Of a stretch of 64,000 nt of DNA, positions 15,778 to 23,291 are shown in pieces. A model generated the notes under the pieces. It saw nothing but the letters and a program-made list of their open reading frames with translations. It was not told the origin of the DNA and ran no database searches. The stretch covers positions 1-64,000 of the forward strand of contig SVRZ01000006.1 of the NCBI GenBank assembly GCA_015064555.1, in the 5' to 3' direction. This stretch comes from Oscillospiraceae bacterium (GTDB lineage: Bacteria > Bacillota > Clostridia > Oscillospirales > CAG-272). Each line of letters begins with the position of its first letter. Positions within the stretch are counted from its first letter, which is position 1. Made by a program: the position numbers and the translations under genes.

Positions 15778-17565
15778 ATGAATACTGAAAAACACATTCC
15801 GAGAAACGAATATCCCCGTCCGAATCTTGTGCGTAGCGAGTGGCTCTGTCTGAACGGCGAGTGGGATTTTAAGATCGATAACTCTCTTTCCGGAGAGGCG
15901 CTTGACTATAAGCTTTCTCACAAATTTGACCGGAAAATAATCCTTCCGTTCTGTCCCGAAAGCTCTCTTTCCGGCATCGGAAATATTGATTATATGAACT
16001 GCGTCTGGTATAAAAGAGAGGTGCAGATACCCGAAGGCTGGGCAGACAAGAGAGTAATACTTCATATAGGCGCATCCGATTGGGAAACCAAGGTCTTTGT
16101 GAACGGAAGGCAGGTTACCATGCACAGAGGCGGATATACTCCCATAAGAGTCGATATCACCTCCTCTCTGAAGCCCGAGGGCAACGTGATCGCTATCGAG
16201 GCGAAGGACGACGTCCGCTCCGGGAAGCAGCTCGCGGGTAAGCAGTCGGTGGAATATGCATCGCGTGGATGCAAGTACACAAGAACCACCGGTATCTGGC
16301 AGACTGTTTGGCTTGAGTCGGTAGATGCGGCACATATTGTAAACTATGGTGTGCAAACCAACATAGATATTCCTTCTGTTTCATTTGATGTGACCGTGAG
16401 TGAGGCGGCATTCGGTAAGACACTTCTTGCTGAAATTTCTTACGAGGGTAAAAAGGTAGGAAGCGTTGCATCCACCGTTTGCTCCGAGCAGGTGAACCTT
16501 AGCACATCACTCGATGAGAAGCACCTTTGGGAGGTTGGCTGCGGCAGACTTTATGACGTGAAGTTCACCCTGTCGGACGGTGAGACGGTGCTTGATTTTG
16601 CAGATGCTTACTTCGGTCTTCGCTCGTTTGCGGTAACCAAGGAGGGCTTCTTCCTTAACGGTAAGTACGTATTCGGCAGATTTGTTCTTGATCAGGGCTT
16701 CTATCCCGACGGTATATACACGGCACCCACCGATGAGGCTCTTCGCCGCGATATCGAGGATTCGATGGCACTCGGCTTCAACGGTGCAAGACTCCATCAG
16801 AAGGTATTCGAGCCGAGATTCCTCTATCACGCAGATAAGCTCGGATATATGCTCTGGGGCGAGAACGGCAACTGGGGCTGGGATCATTCGGATGACATGA
16901 ACGTATATAACTTTATCCCCGAGTGGCTTGAGGAGATAGAGCGTGATAAGGCACATCCCTCCGTCATCGGCTGGTGTCCTCTCAACGAGACCTGGGACAG
17001 ACCGAACGGTGCCCGTATGAGCGATACGCTTGCTTCTATGATATATGAGGTCACCCGTGCGAAGGATCCCACAAGACCTGTTATAATGAACAGCGGCTCG
17101 GTAGCATCCTTCAACGTTGCGGGCGAGATGCTCGGATGCCTCTTTGATATCCACGATTATCAGCAGGAGCCCGAAAAATTCGCTACTGTATTCGAGGACA
17201 TCGACAAAGGACTTGTAAAGGATCAGCTTTACAGGAATTCCATCTACAGCAAGCGTCATAAGTTCGATCCCTCCAAGACTATATTTGTCAGCGAATACGG
17301 CGGAATAGGCTGGGTAGAGGACGGAACCGGCTGGGGCTACGGTGCCTCGGTAAAGACCAAGGAGGAGTTCCTTGAAAGACTTGAGGGGCTTACCGCGGTC
17401 ATCAGAGAGGACGCGCATCTTTGCGGATTCTGCTACACCCAGCTTTACGACGTTGAGCAGGAGCAGAACGGAATTCTTACATACTCAAGAAAGTTCAAGT
17501 TCGAGAAGGAAAAGATAGCGGCTATTTTCGGAGCTCCCTCGGTAAAGGAAAGAGAATCGAAATAA
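15778..17565 (+). CDS. Glycoside hydrolase family 2 enzyme (no signal peptide)
   Basis: 595 aa from the ATG at 15778, chosen because GGGAGAAAAG lies just upstream; a start at 15736 would add an unsupported tail. An N-terminal sugar-binding jelly roll (about 10-180, GEWDFKID, NCVWYKREV) is followed by an immunoglobulin-like sandwich and a TIM barrel. The acid/base is Glu404 (LNETWD) and the nucleophile Glu506 (VSEYGG). GH2 includes beta-galactosidases, glucuronidases and mannosidases; the substrate is not decided here. No signal peptide, so it should act inside the cell on imported oligosaccharide, in keeping with the transporter upstream. Confidence 0.9.
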   Translation: MNTEKHIPRNEYPRPNLVRSEWLCLNGEWDFKIDNSLSGEALDYKLSHKFDRKIILPFCPESSLSGIGNIDYMNCVWYKREVQIPEGWADKRVILHIGASDWETKVFVNGRQVTMHRGGYTPIRVDITSSLKPEGNVIAIEAKDDVRSGKQLAGKQSVEYASRGCKYTRTTGIWQTVWLESVDAAHIVNYGVQTNIDIPSVSFDVTVSEAAFGKTLLAEISYEGKKVGSVASTVCSEQVNLSTSLDEKHLWEVGCGRLYDVKFTLSDGETVLDFADAYFGLRSFAVTKEGFFLNGKYVFGRFVLDQGFYPDGIYTAPTDEALRRDIEDSMALGFNGARLHQKVFEPRFLYHADKLGYMLWGENGNWGWDHSDDMNVYNFIPEWLEEIERDKAHPSVIGWCPLNETWDRPNGARMSDTLASMIYEVTRAKDPTRPVIMNSGSVASFNVAGEMLGCLFDIHDYQQEPEKFATVFEDIDKGLVKDQLYRNSIYSKRHKFDPSKTIFVSEYGGIGWVEDGTGWGYGASVKTKEEFLERLEGLTAVIREDAHLCGFCYTQLYDVEQEQNGILTYSRKFKFEKEKIAAIFGAPSVKERESK

Positions 17566-17614
17566 ATTGTTTCAAAGTTATTTTGCGTTTGTTAATAGCT
17601 TTTTCACAAAAGGA

Positions 17615-17623
17615 TGCTATAAT
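17615..17623 (+). promoter_or_regulatory. Extended -10 promoter of the HtrA-like gene
   Basis: TGCTATAAT (17615-17623) is a full extended -10 element. No good -35 lies 17-18 nt upstream, which is normal for this promoter class. Transcription would start near 17630, just before the structured leader. Confidence 0.5.
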
Positions 17624-17637
17624 AACATCGTAAATCA

Positions 17638-17729
17638 GCGCAGGAGAATTCGGCATCATCCATACCGAGGATATCTCTGTTAAGACAAGAAATCTTCGGT
17701 ATCACGGTGCTTTTGCCGGTCTTCCGCGC
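17638..17729 (+). promoter_or_regulatory. Structured 5' leader RNA candidate (about 92 nt)
   Basis: Nested pairings run through the whole stretch: GCGC 17638-17641 with 17726-17729; GGA with TCC next to it; CGGCA (17651-17655) with TGCCG (17714-17718); and ATACCGAGGAT (17662-17672) with ATCTTCGGTAT (17692-17702, one wobble). The loop is 19 nt. No T-run follows, so it is not a terminator. It lies between an extended -10 promoter and the start codon at 17767. I do not recognise a known riboswitch class. Confidence 0.45.
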
Positions 17730-17766
17730 TAAATAAACTGTGAGGCTTTTACATAACGGAGGAATT

Positions 17767-19059
17767 ATGAAACTTAAATTCAAACTAATAATATCGGCGG
17801 TGCTGCTGATATCCGTCCTGACACTCAGCTCGTGCGGTCTTGTGAACATGGGCTCATCCGTCAATTCGGAAAAATATCTCACCGAGGATGACGTAAACAA
17901 GCTTATGAGCGGCATCAATCAGAACGTGACCGTCAACGGCGGTGACAGCTATGATATAACGATAGAGTCACAGCATAGCGAAACGGTGCATGCTGCAAGC
18001 AAGGCTCTGCTTTCTGCGGTCAGTATCAAATCCGAATTTGAGATAACCAAAACGCAGTATCCTATATTCGGACTTCCGGGCAACACCTATCAGGACGTTC
18101 AGACGGGCTACGGCTCGGGTGTTATTTATTCGCTTGATAAGAATGCCGGAAATGCGTATATAATCACCAATTATCACGTGGTATACTATCCGGGCTGTGA
18201 TACCGAGAATGACATCAGCGATAATATCACCGTCTATCTTTACGGTCAGGAATATGAAAAATATGCTATCCACGCAGAGTATGTCGGCGGTTCTATGAAC
18301 TACGATATCGCAGTCCTCCGCGTGAAGAACAGTAACGTTTTGCGCGAGAGCAATGCCGTAGCCGCTACCTTCGCCGATTCAAATGACGTCAGCGTGCTCG
18401 ATACGGCGATAGCGATAGGAAATGCCGAGGCACTCGGTATTTCGGCAACCGTAGGTGCGGTAAACGTTGAGAGTGAGGCACTCTCTATGCTCGGAGCCGA
18501 CGGTGCAACTGTAGTCAATCTGCGCGTTATCAGAATAGATGCGGCGGTAAACGGCGGTAACTCGGGCGGCGGTCTTTTCAATGACCGCGGTGAGATAATA
18601 GGAATAGTCAATGCCAAGATCACTCACAGCAGCATTGATAATATAGGCTATGCGATCCCATCGAACGTTGCAAAGTACGTTGCCGACAATATCATCTATT
18701 ACGATAATCAGGATGCAAAGAACGACAGCGTTTACAGAATGATGATAGGAATAACCGTAGGTGTTGAATCTGCGGGCACCGTATACGATACCGAGGAAGG
18801 CAAGCTGCATAAGTATGAGAAGGTAAAGGTCGAGAGCATGACCGATGGCGGCCCCGCAAGCGGAAAGCTCATGGCAGGTGATATAATAAACAAGGTCATA
18901 GTTGACGGTGTTGAGTATGATATTGTAAGAACCTTCAACGTGGTGGACGTTATGCTTACCGCAAGGCAGAACAGTGTGGTCGTTTTCGAGGTAACGCGCG
19001 GCACGGAAAACCTCAGGATCGAAATAGATCTTTCCGGTATAACACCCGCTCCGTATTGA
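17767..19059 (+). CDS. HtrA/DegP-like serine protease lipoprotein with PDZ domain
   Basis: 430 aa from the ATG at 17767 (GGAGGAATT upstream; an in-frame start at 17740 lacks such a site). Lipobox LTLSSC with Cys at about 23 anchors it outside the membrane. The trypsin-like triad is His137 (ITNYHVV), Asp180 (NYDIAVLRV) and Ser266 (NGGNSGGGLF); the usual GNSGGP reads GNSGGG. A PDZ domain occupies about 320-425. The family degrades or refolds damaged exported proteins. It is monocistronic and ends at a strong terminator. The structured leader upstream may couple its expression to stress. Confidence 0.9.
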   Translation: MKLKFKLIISAVLLISVLTLSSCGLVNMGSSVNSEKYLTEDDVNKLMSGINQNVTVNGGDSYDITIESQHSETVHAASKALLSAVSIKSEFEITKTQYPIFGLPGNTYQDVQTGYGSGVIYSLDKNAGNAYIITNYHVVYYPGCDTENDISDNITVYLYGQEYEKYAIHAEYVGGSMNYDIAVLRVKNSNVLRESNAVAATFADSNDVSVLDTAIAIGNAEALGISATVGAVNVESEALSMLGADGATVVNLRVIRIDAAVNGGNSGGGLFNDRGEIIGIVNAKITHSSIDNIGYAIPSNVAKYVADNIIYYDNQDAKNDSVYRMMIGITVGVESAGTVYDTEEGKLHKYEKVKVESMTDGGPASGKLMAGDIINKVIVDGVEYDIVRTFNVVDVMLTARQNSVVVFEVTRGTENLRIEIDLSGITPAPY

Positions 19060-19087
19060 TAACGGCATTGTCACCGTTAAACCCGAT

Positions 19088-19145
19088 AAAAGCAAATTCC
19101 CGAAGCTCCGGAATGGAAGCTTTTAGGGAATTTGCTTTTATTTTA
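19088..19145. terminator. 14-bp perfect hairpin terminator
   Basis: AAAAGCAAATTCCC (19088-19101) pairs with GGGAATTTGCTTTT (19126-19139), followed by further T residues. Confidence 0.85.
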
Positions 19146-19168
19146 TAAAATAAAAATCTCAAAAGCAC

Positions 19169-19197
19169 TTGACTGGGCGCGCAATTTGTGGCATACT
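19169..19197 (+). promoter_or_regulatory. Promoter of the GlpA-like operon
   Basis: TTGACT (19169-19174), 17-nt spacer, CATACT (19192-19197). The ATG is at 19243. Confidence 0.65.
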
Positions 19198-19242
19198 ATA
19201 GGGGTGATTTAAAGTATTACCAAAAACAAGGAGATAAGGGCA

Positions 19243-20673
19243 ATGAAGAATGTTGTCATAATCGGTGCCGGCGTTATCGGCGGTGCTGTGGCAAGAGAGC
19301 TTTCAAAATATGAGCTTGAAATTTGTATTCTTGAAAAGGAATCGGACGTTGCTATGGGTGCAACGCGTGCCAACAGCGCTATAGTCCATGCGGGCTTTGA
19401 TGCCAAGGAGGGAACGCTCAAGGCTAAAATGAACGTCCGCGGCTCTGAGATGATGGAGGATTACGCCGCCGAGCTCGGAGTCAAGTATAAAAGAAACGGC
19501 TCTCTTGTAGTCGGATTTTCGGATGAGGATAAGGCTACTCTTGAGGAGCTTCGCGTAAGAGGTGAGAAGAACGGTGTGCCGGGGCTTCGCGTTCTTGACC
19601 GTGAGCAGATACTCGAGCTCGAGCCGAATATAGGAGAGGGAGTTACCTGCGCGCTCCACGCGCCTACGGGTGCTATCATATGCCCCTATGAGCTTTGCAT
19701 GGCAGAGATAGGAAACGCTATGGATAACGGTGCTGCTCTCAAGCTTAATTTTGAGGTAAAGAGCATCGAGAAATGCGACGGCGGATACAAGATATCCTCG
19801 GATAAAGAGAGTGTTTATGCCGATTACGTTATAAACTGTGCCGGTGTTTATTCTGATGTGGTCGCGGCAATGGCGGGTAACGGCGGATTTGAAGTTATCC
19901 CCAGGCGCGGAGAATATATGCTGCTTGATAAGGAATGCGGCTCGCTCGTTTCGCACACAATATTCCGTTGTCCCTCCAAGATGGGAAAGGGAATACTCGT
20001 TTCTCCCACCGTGGACGGAAACCTTCTTCTCGGTCCTACTGCGGAGAATATTGAGGACAAGACGGATAAGTCGACTACTGCAGCAGGTCTTGCAAAGGTA
20101 AGGATGCAGGCAGGCGAGCAGGTTAAGGGAATCAATTTCGGTAAGATCATAACCTCCTTCACAGGTCTCAGAAGCGTCGGCTCTACCGGTGACTTTATAA
20201 TAACCGAGAAGGACGGATTTGTAAACTGCGCGGGTATCGAGAGTCCCGGTCTTTCATCGGCTCCCGCAATAGGCGAGTATGTAAGAGATCTTCTTTCGGG
20301 AGCAGGACTTGAGCTTGTAAAGAAGGAGAGCTTCGACGGAAGCCGCCGTCCTATGCACTATTTCAAGGAATGTACCGATGAGGAGAAAAACGCGATAATC
20401 GCACGCGATCCCTCCTATGCGCACATAATATGCCGCTGTGAGATGACCAGCGAGGGCGAGATAGTCGAGGCGATACGCACCAATCCCGGTGCCACCGACC
20501 TTGACGGTGTCAAGAGAAGAACGAGATCGGGAATGGGAAGATGTCAGGGCGGCTTCTGCTCACCTTACGTTGTTGAGATATTGGCGCGCGAGCTCGGATG
20601 CGATTATACCGAGATAACCAAATTCGGCGGCGAGTCCTATATAAATATAGGAAAGACCAAGGAGGTCAGATGA
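19243..20673 (+). CDS. GlpA-like FAD oxidoreductase with BFD [2Fe-2S] domain
   Basis: 476 aa. The N-terminal dinucleotide fold IIGAGVIGGAVARELS binds FAD; the DAO-type fold runs to about 370, with SAIVHAGFD and GLRSVGSTGDF as typical of glycerol-3-phosphate dehydrogenase-like enzymes. The C-terminal BFD-like domain has cysteines in ICRCEM and GRCQGGFC for a [2Fe-2S] cluster. The gene overlaps the next by 4 nt and is followed by a second flavoprotein and a DUF1667 protein, the three-gene set of anaerobic glycerol-3-phosphate dehydrogenases in Clostridia. No glycerol kinase or facilitator is nearby, so another hydroxyacid substrate is possible. Confidence 0.85.
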   Translation: MKNVVIIGAGVIGGAVARELSKYELEICILEKESDVAMGATRANSAIVHAGFDAKEGTLKAKMNVRGSEMMEDYAAELGVKYKRNGSLVVGFSDEDKATLEELRVRGEKNGVPGLRVLDREQILELEPNIGEGVTCALHAPTGAIICPYELCMAEIGNAMDNGAALKLNFEVKSIEKCDGGYKISSDKESVYADYVINCAGVYSDVVAAMAGNGGFEVIPRRGEYMLLDKECGSLVSHTIFRCPSKMGKGILVSPTVDGNLLLGPTAENIEDKTDKSTTAAGLAKVRMQAGEQVKGINFGKIITSFTGLRSVGSTGDFIITEKDGFVNCAGIESPGLSSAPAIGEYVRDLLSGAGLELVKKESFDGSRRPMHYFKECTDEEKNAIIARDPSYAHIICRCEMTSEGEIVEAIRTNPGATDLDGVKRRTRSGMGRCQGGFCSPYVVEILARELGCDYTEITKFGGESYINIGKTKEVR

Positions 20674-21941
20674 TGAATAGTAAGACTGTGAATGAATTCA
20701 ACTGCGAGCTCGTCATTATAGGCGGCGGCCCTGCAGGTATGGCGGCGGCTGTTGCCGCATATGAGGACGGTCTTCGTGACATACTTATTCTTGAGCGCGA
20801 TGACAATCTCGGCGGTATTCTCCGTCAGTGCATACATAACGGCTTCGGTCTTCACCGCTTCGGTGAGGAGCTTACAGGTCCCGAGTATGCCTACAGATAT
20901 GAGAAGATGGTAAGGGAGTACGGAATTCCCTTTATGACCGACACTATGGTAACCTCCGTGTCATCCGACAGAGTAGTTACCGCGCAGAACTGTGAGCGAG
21001 GAATCTTTAAGGTTCGTGCGGGTGCGATCATCCTGGCTATGGGCTGCAGAGAGCGTCCGAAGGGAGCACTCAATATTGCAGGACACCGCCCCGCAGGTAT
21101 ATATACTGCCGGAACGGCTCAGAAATTCGTCAATATGAAGGGCTATATGCCGGGTAAGGAGGTCGTTATCCTCGGCTCGGGCGATATAGGACTTATCATG
21201 GCAAGAAGAATGACGCTTGAGGGTGCAAATGTAAAGGCGGTATGCGAGCTTATGCCGTATTCGGGCGGTCTTGCAAGAAATATCGAGCAGTGTCTTAAAG
21301 ACTACGGCATTCCGCTTATGCTCAGCCACACCGTAGTCGAAATACACGGTAAGGACAGACTTACGGGTGTTACCATCGCCAAGGTAGACGAGAATCGCAG
21401 ACCTATCCCCGAAACATTTGAATATATCGCGTGCGATACTCTCCTTCTTTCCTGCGGACTCATTCCCGAAAACGAGCTTACTAAGGCGGCGGGAATAGCT
21501 CTTGACAGAATTACGAACGGTGCTGTGGTGAACGGCAACCGTGAAACAGCGGCAGAGGGCATATTCGCCTGCGGAAACGTTCTTCACGTTCACGATCTTG
21601 TTGACTACGTTTCGGAGGAGGCGGCGATCGCGGGACACGCGGCCGTGCGCTTCATAAGAGGCGAGGTCGATAAAAGCCTTTCTTTATCGCTTGAAACCGA
21701 TGGCAAGGTACGCTACACCGTTCCGCAGAGAATAACCGAGCTTGCCGATACCAAGATATACTTCCGCGTTGCAGACGTTTACCGCGATATGAAGGTTACC
21801 GTAAAGGCAGGCGATAAGGTTCTTTATCAGAAGAAAAAGCAGAAGCTTGCTCCCGGTGAGATGGAGACCGTTCTTCTGACAGAGGATATGTTAAGGGAAG
21901 CGGCGGCGCTTTCCGATAAGCTTGAGATAAGTCTTGTATAA
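20670..21941 (+). CDS. FAD-dependent oxidoreductase, GlpB-like partner
   Basis: 423 aa from ATG 20670 (ATG 20673 is also possible); AAGGAGGT lies just upstream and the start overlaps the previous stop. The FAD fold VIIGGGPAGMAAAVAA is at residues 12-27 and a second dinucleotide fold VVILGSGDIGLIMARRM in the middle, so it likely binds FAD and NAD(P). ILRQCIHNGFG is conserved in this subfamily. The C-terminal 90 residues are beta-rich (VRYTVPQRI). It probably passes electrons between the BFD subunit and a pyridine nucleotide or quinone. Middle gene of a coupled trio. Confidence 0.85.
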   Translation: MMNSKTVNEFNCELVIIGGGPAGMAAAVAAYEDGLRDILILERDDNLGGILRQCIHNGFGLHRFGEELTGPEYAYRYEKMVREYGIPFMTDTMVTSVSSDRVVTAQNCERGIFKVRAGAIILAMGCRERPKGALNIAGHRPAGIYTAGTAQKFVNMKGYMPGKEVVILGSGDIGLIMARRMTLEGANVKAVCELMPYSGGLARNIEQCLKDYGIPLMLSHTVVEIHGKDRLTGVTIAKVDENRRPIPETFEYIACDTLLLSCGLIPENELTKAAGIALDRITNGAVVNGNRETAAEGIFACGNVLHVHDLVDYVSEEAAIAGHAAVRFIRGEVDKSLSLSLETDGKVRYTVPQRITELADTKIYFRVADVYRDMKVTVKAGDKVLYQKKKQKLAPGEMETVLLTEDMLREAAALSDKLEISLV

Positions 21942-21955
21942 CGGAGGTTACGTAA

Positions 21956-22315
21956 ATGAAAACAAGAGAGCTTACATGTATAGTTTGCCCCAGGGGCTGT
22001 GATCTTATAGCAGAGCTTGACGATAACGGAACTCCGATACGTGTCACGGGAAATCTCTGCCCAAGAGGAAAGACCTACGCAGAAAACGAATGCACAAATC
22101 CTCAGCGTGTTGTTACCACCACCGTAAGATGCGAGGACGGATGCGTCGTGAGCTGCAAGACGAATACCACCATTCCGAAGTCGCTCGTTCTCGAGGCGAT
22201 GAAGGTCATAAACTCAACAGTCGCTCCGGCGGAGTTAGCCATAGGTGATGTGATAATTGAGAATATTCTGGGCACGGGTGCTGACGTTGTTGCAACCGGC
22301 CGTAAATCGATATGA
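21956..22315 (+). CDS. DUF1667 cysteine-rich protein
   Basis: 119 aa, soluble. Cysteine motifs TCIVCPRGCDL and GNLCPRGK resemble the N-terminal Fe-S binding segment of molybdopterin oxidoreductases, and the rest reads like a small beta-rich cap (VVTTTVRCEDGC, KTNTTIPKSL). DUF1667 proteins accompany GlpA/GlpB-like pairs in Clostridia and are taken to be an electron-transfer subunit. ACGGAGG precedes the start, 14 nt after the previous stop. Confidence 0.85.
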   Translation: MKTRELTCIVCPRGCDLIAELDDNGTPIRVTGNLCPRGKTYAENECTNPQRVVTTTVRCEDGCVVSCKTNTTIPKSLVLEAMKVINSTVAPAELAIGDVIIENILGTGADVVATGRKSI

Positions 22316-22332
22316 TTTTTGAAAGGGAAAAT

Positions 22333-23205
22333 ATGTCAAAGGTATATTTCACAAAAGAAATAACTCCCGAATCTGTTCTTCGTCTTTACGAGAAGCTGAT
22401 GGAGGAAAGAGGCGCGGAGCTTACCGCTCCCGTAGCTGTAAAGGTCCATTCGGGTGAGGTCGGAAATCAGAACTTCCTTCGTCCGGAATTCTTTGCGCCC
22501 GTGATTGAAAGATGCGGCGGTGTCGTTACCGAGTGTAATACGGCGTATGACGGCGGCAGAGATACCACCGCAAAGCACGTTAAGACGCTTAAAAAGCATG
22601 GCTGGAGCGAGATGTTCGAGGTCGATCTTCTCGATGCCGAGGGGCCGGATCTTTGCCTTCCTATAGATGGCGGTAAGGTTATAGATAAGAACTACGTCGG
22701 AAAGAATATAACGAAGTATGAATCGGTGCTTATCCTTTCGCACTTCAAGGGACATCCTATGGGCGGCTTCGGCGGTGCGCTCAAGCAGCTTTCGATAGGT
22801 TTTGCATCCTCCTACGGAAAGAAGTATATCCACGGCTCGGGCGACCCTGTGACCTCCTTTGCGGGCGATCACGATAGCTTCCTTGCATCCATGGCGGATG
22901 CGGCAAGCTCTGTTGTCGATATGTTTTGGGGAAATGCCGCGTATATAAACGTTATGAAGAATATGTCGGTCGATTGCGACTGCTGTGCGGTTGCCGAGGA
23001 TCCTTGCATCGCTGATATAGGTGTTCTTGCAAGTCTTGATCCCGTCGCTCTTGATAAGGCGTGCGTTGACCTTGTCTACGCGTGCGACGATAAGGGTAAG
23101 GGACATCTTATCGAGCGCATAGAATCGAGAAATGGAAAGTACACTATTGAATGCGCGGAAGCACTTGGTATAGGAACTACCGAGTATGAGATTATCGAAA
23201 TCTGA
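22333..23205 (+). CDS. DUF362-domain protein
   Basis: 290 aa from ATG 22333 (GAAAGGG upstream); an in-frame ATG at 22312 overlaps the DUF1667 stop and is less well supported. The family core is clear: VAVKVHSGEVGN, TAYDGGRDTT, ILSHFKGHPMGGFGGALKQLSIG, and DPVALDKACVDL near the end. A cysteine cluster CDCCAVAEDPC sits near residue 220, but the C-terminal ferredoxin module found in many DUF362 proteins is missing. The reaction is unknown. Its position directly behind the GlpA-like trio suggests a redox role. Confidence 0.8.
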   Translation: MSKVYFTKEITPESVLRLYEKLMEERGAELTAPVAVKVHSGEVGNQNFLRPEFFAPVIERCGGVVTECNTAYDGGRDTTAKHVKTLKKHGWSEMFEVDLLDAEGPDLCLPIDGGKVIDKNYVGKNITKYESVLILSHFKGHPMGGFGGALKQLSIGFASSYGKKYIHGSGDPVTSFAGDHDSFLASMADAASSVVDMFWGNAAYINVMKNMSVDCDCCAVAEDPCIADIGVLASLDPVALDKACVDLVYACDDKGKGHLIERIESRNGKYTIECAEALGIGTTEYEIIEI

Positions 23206-23220
23206 CAACTATTGTTAGCA

Positions 23221-23270
23221 AATACGCGTTGTTTTGCCGTGTTTCATAGACAAAACAGCGCGTATTGTGT
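23221..23270 (+). terminator. 16-bp hairpin terminator after the redox operon
   Basis: AATACGCGTTGTTTTG (23221-23236) pairs with CAAAACAGCGCGTATT (23251-23266), 15 of 16 positions. The following T-run is weak, so it may be partial and allow read-through into the U32 gene 20 nt on. Confidence 0.6.
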
Positions 23271-23291
23271 TTCTCCGAAGGAGGAGTATAT

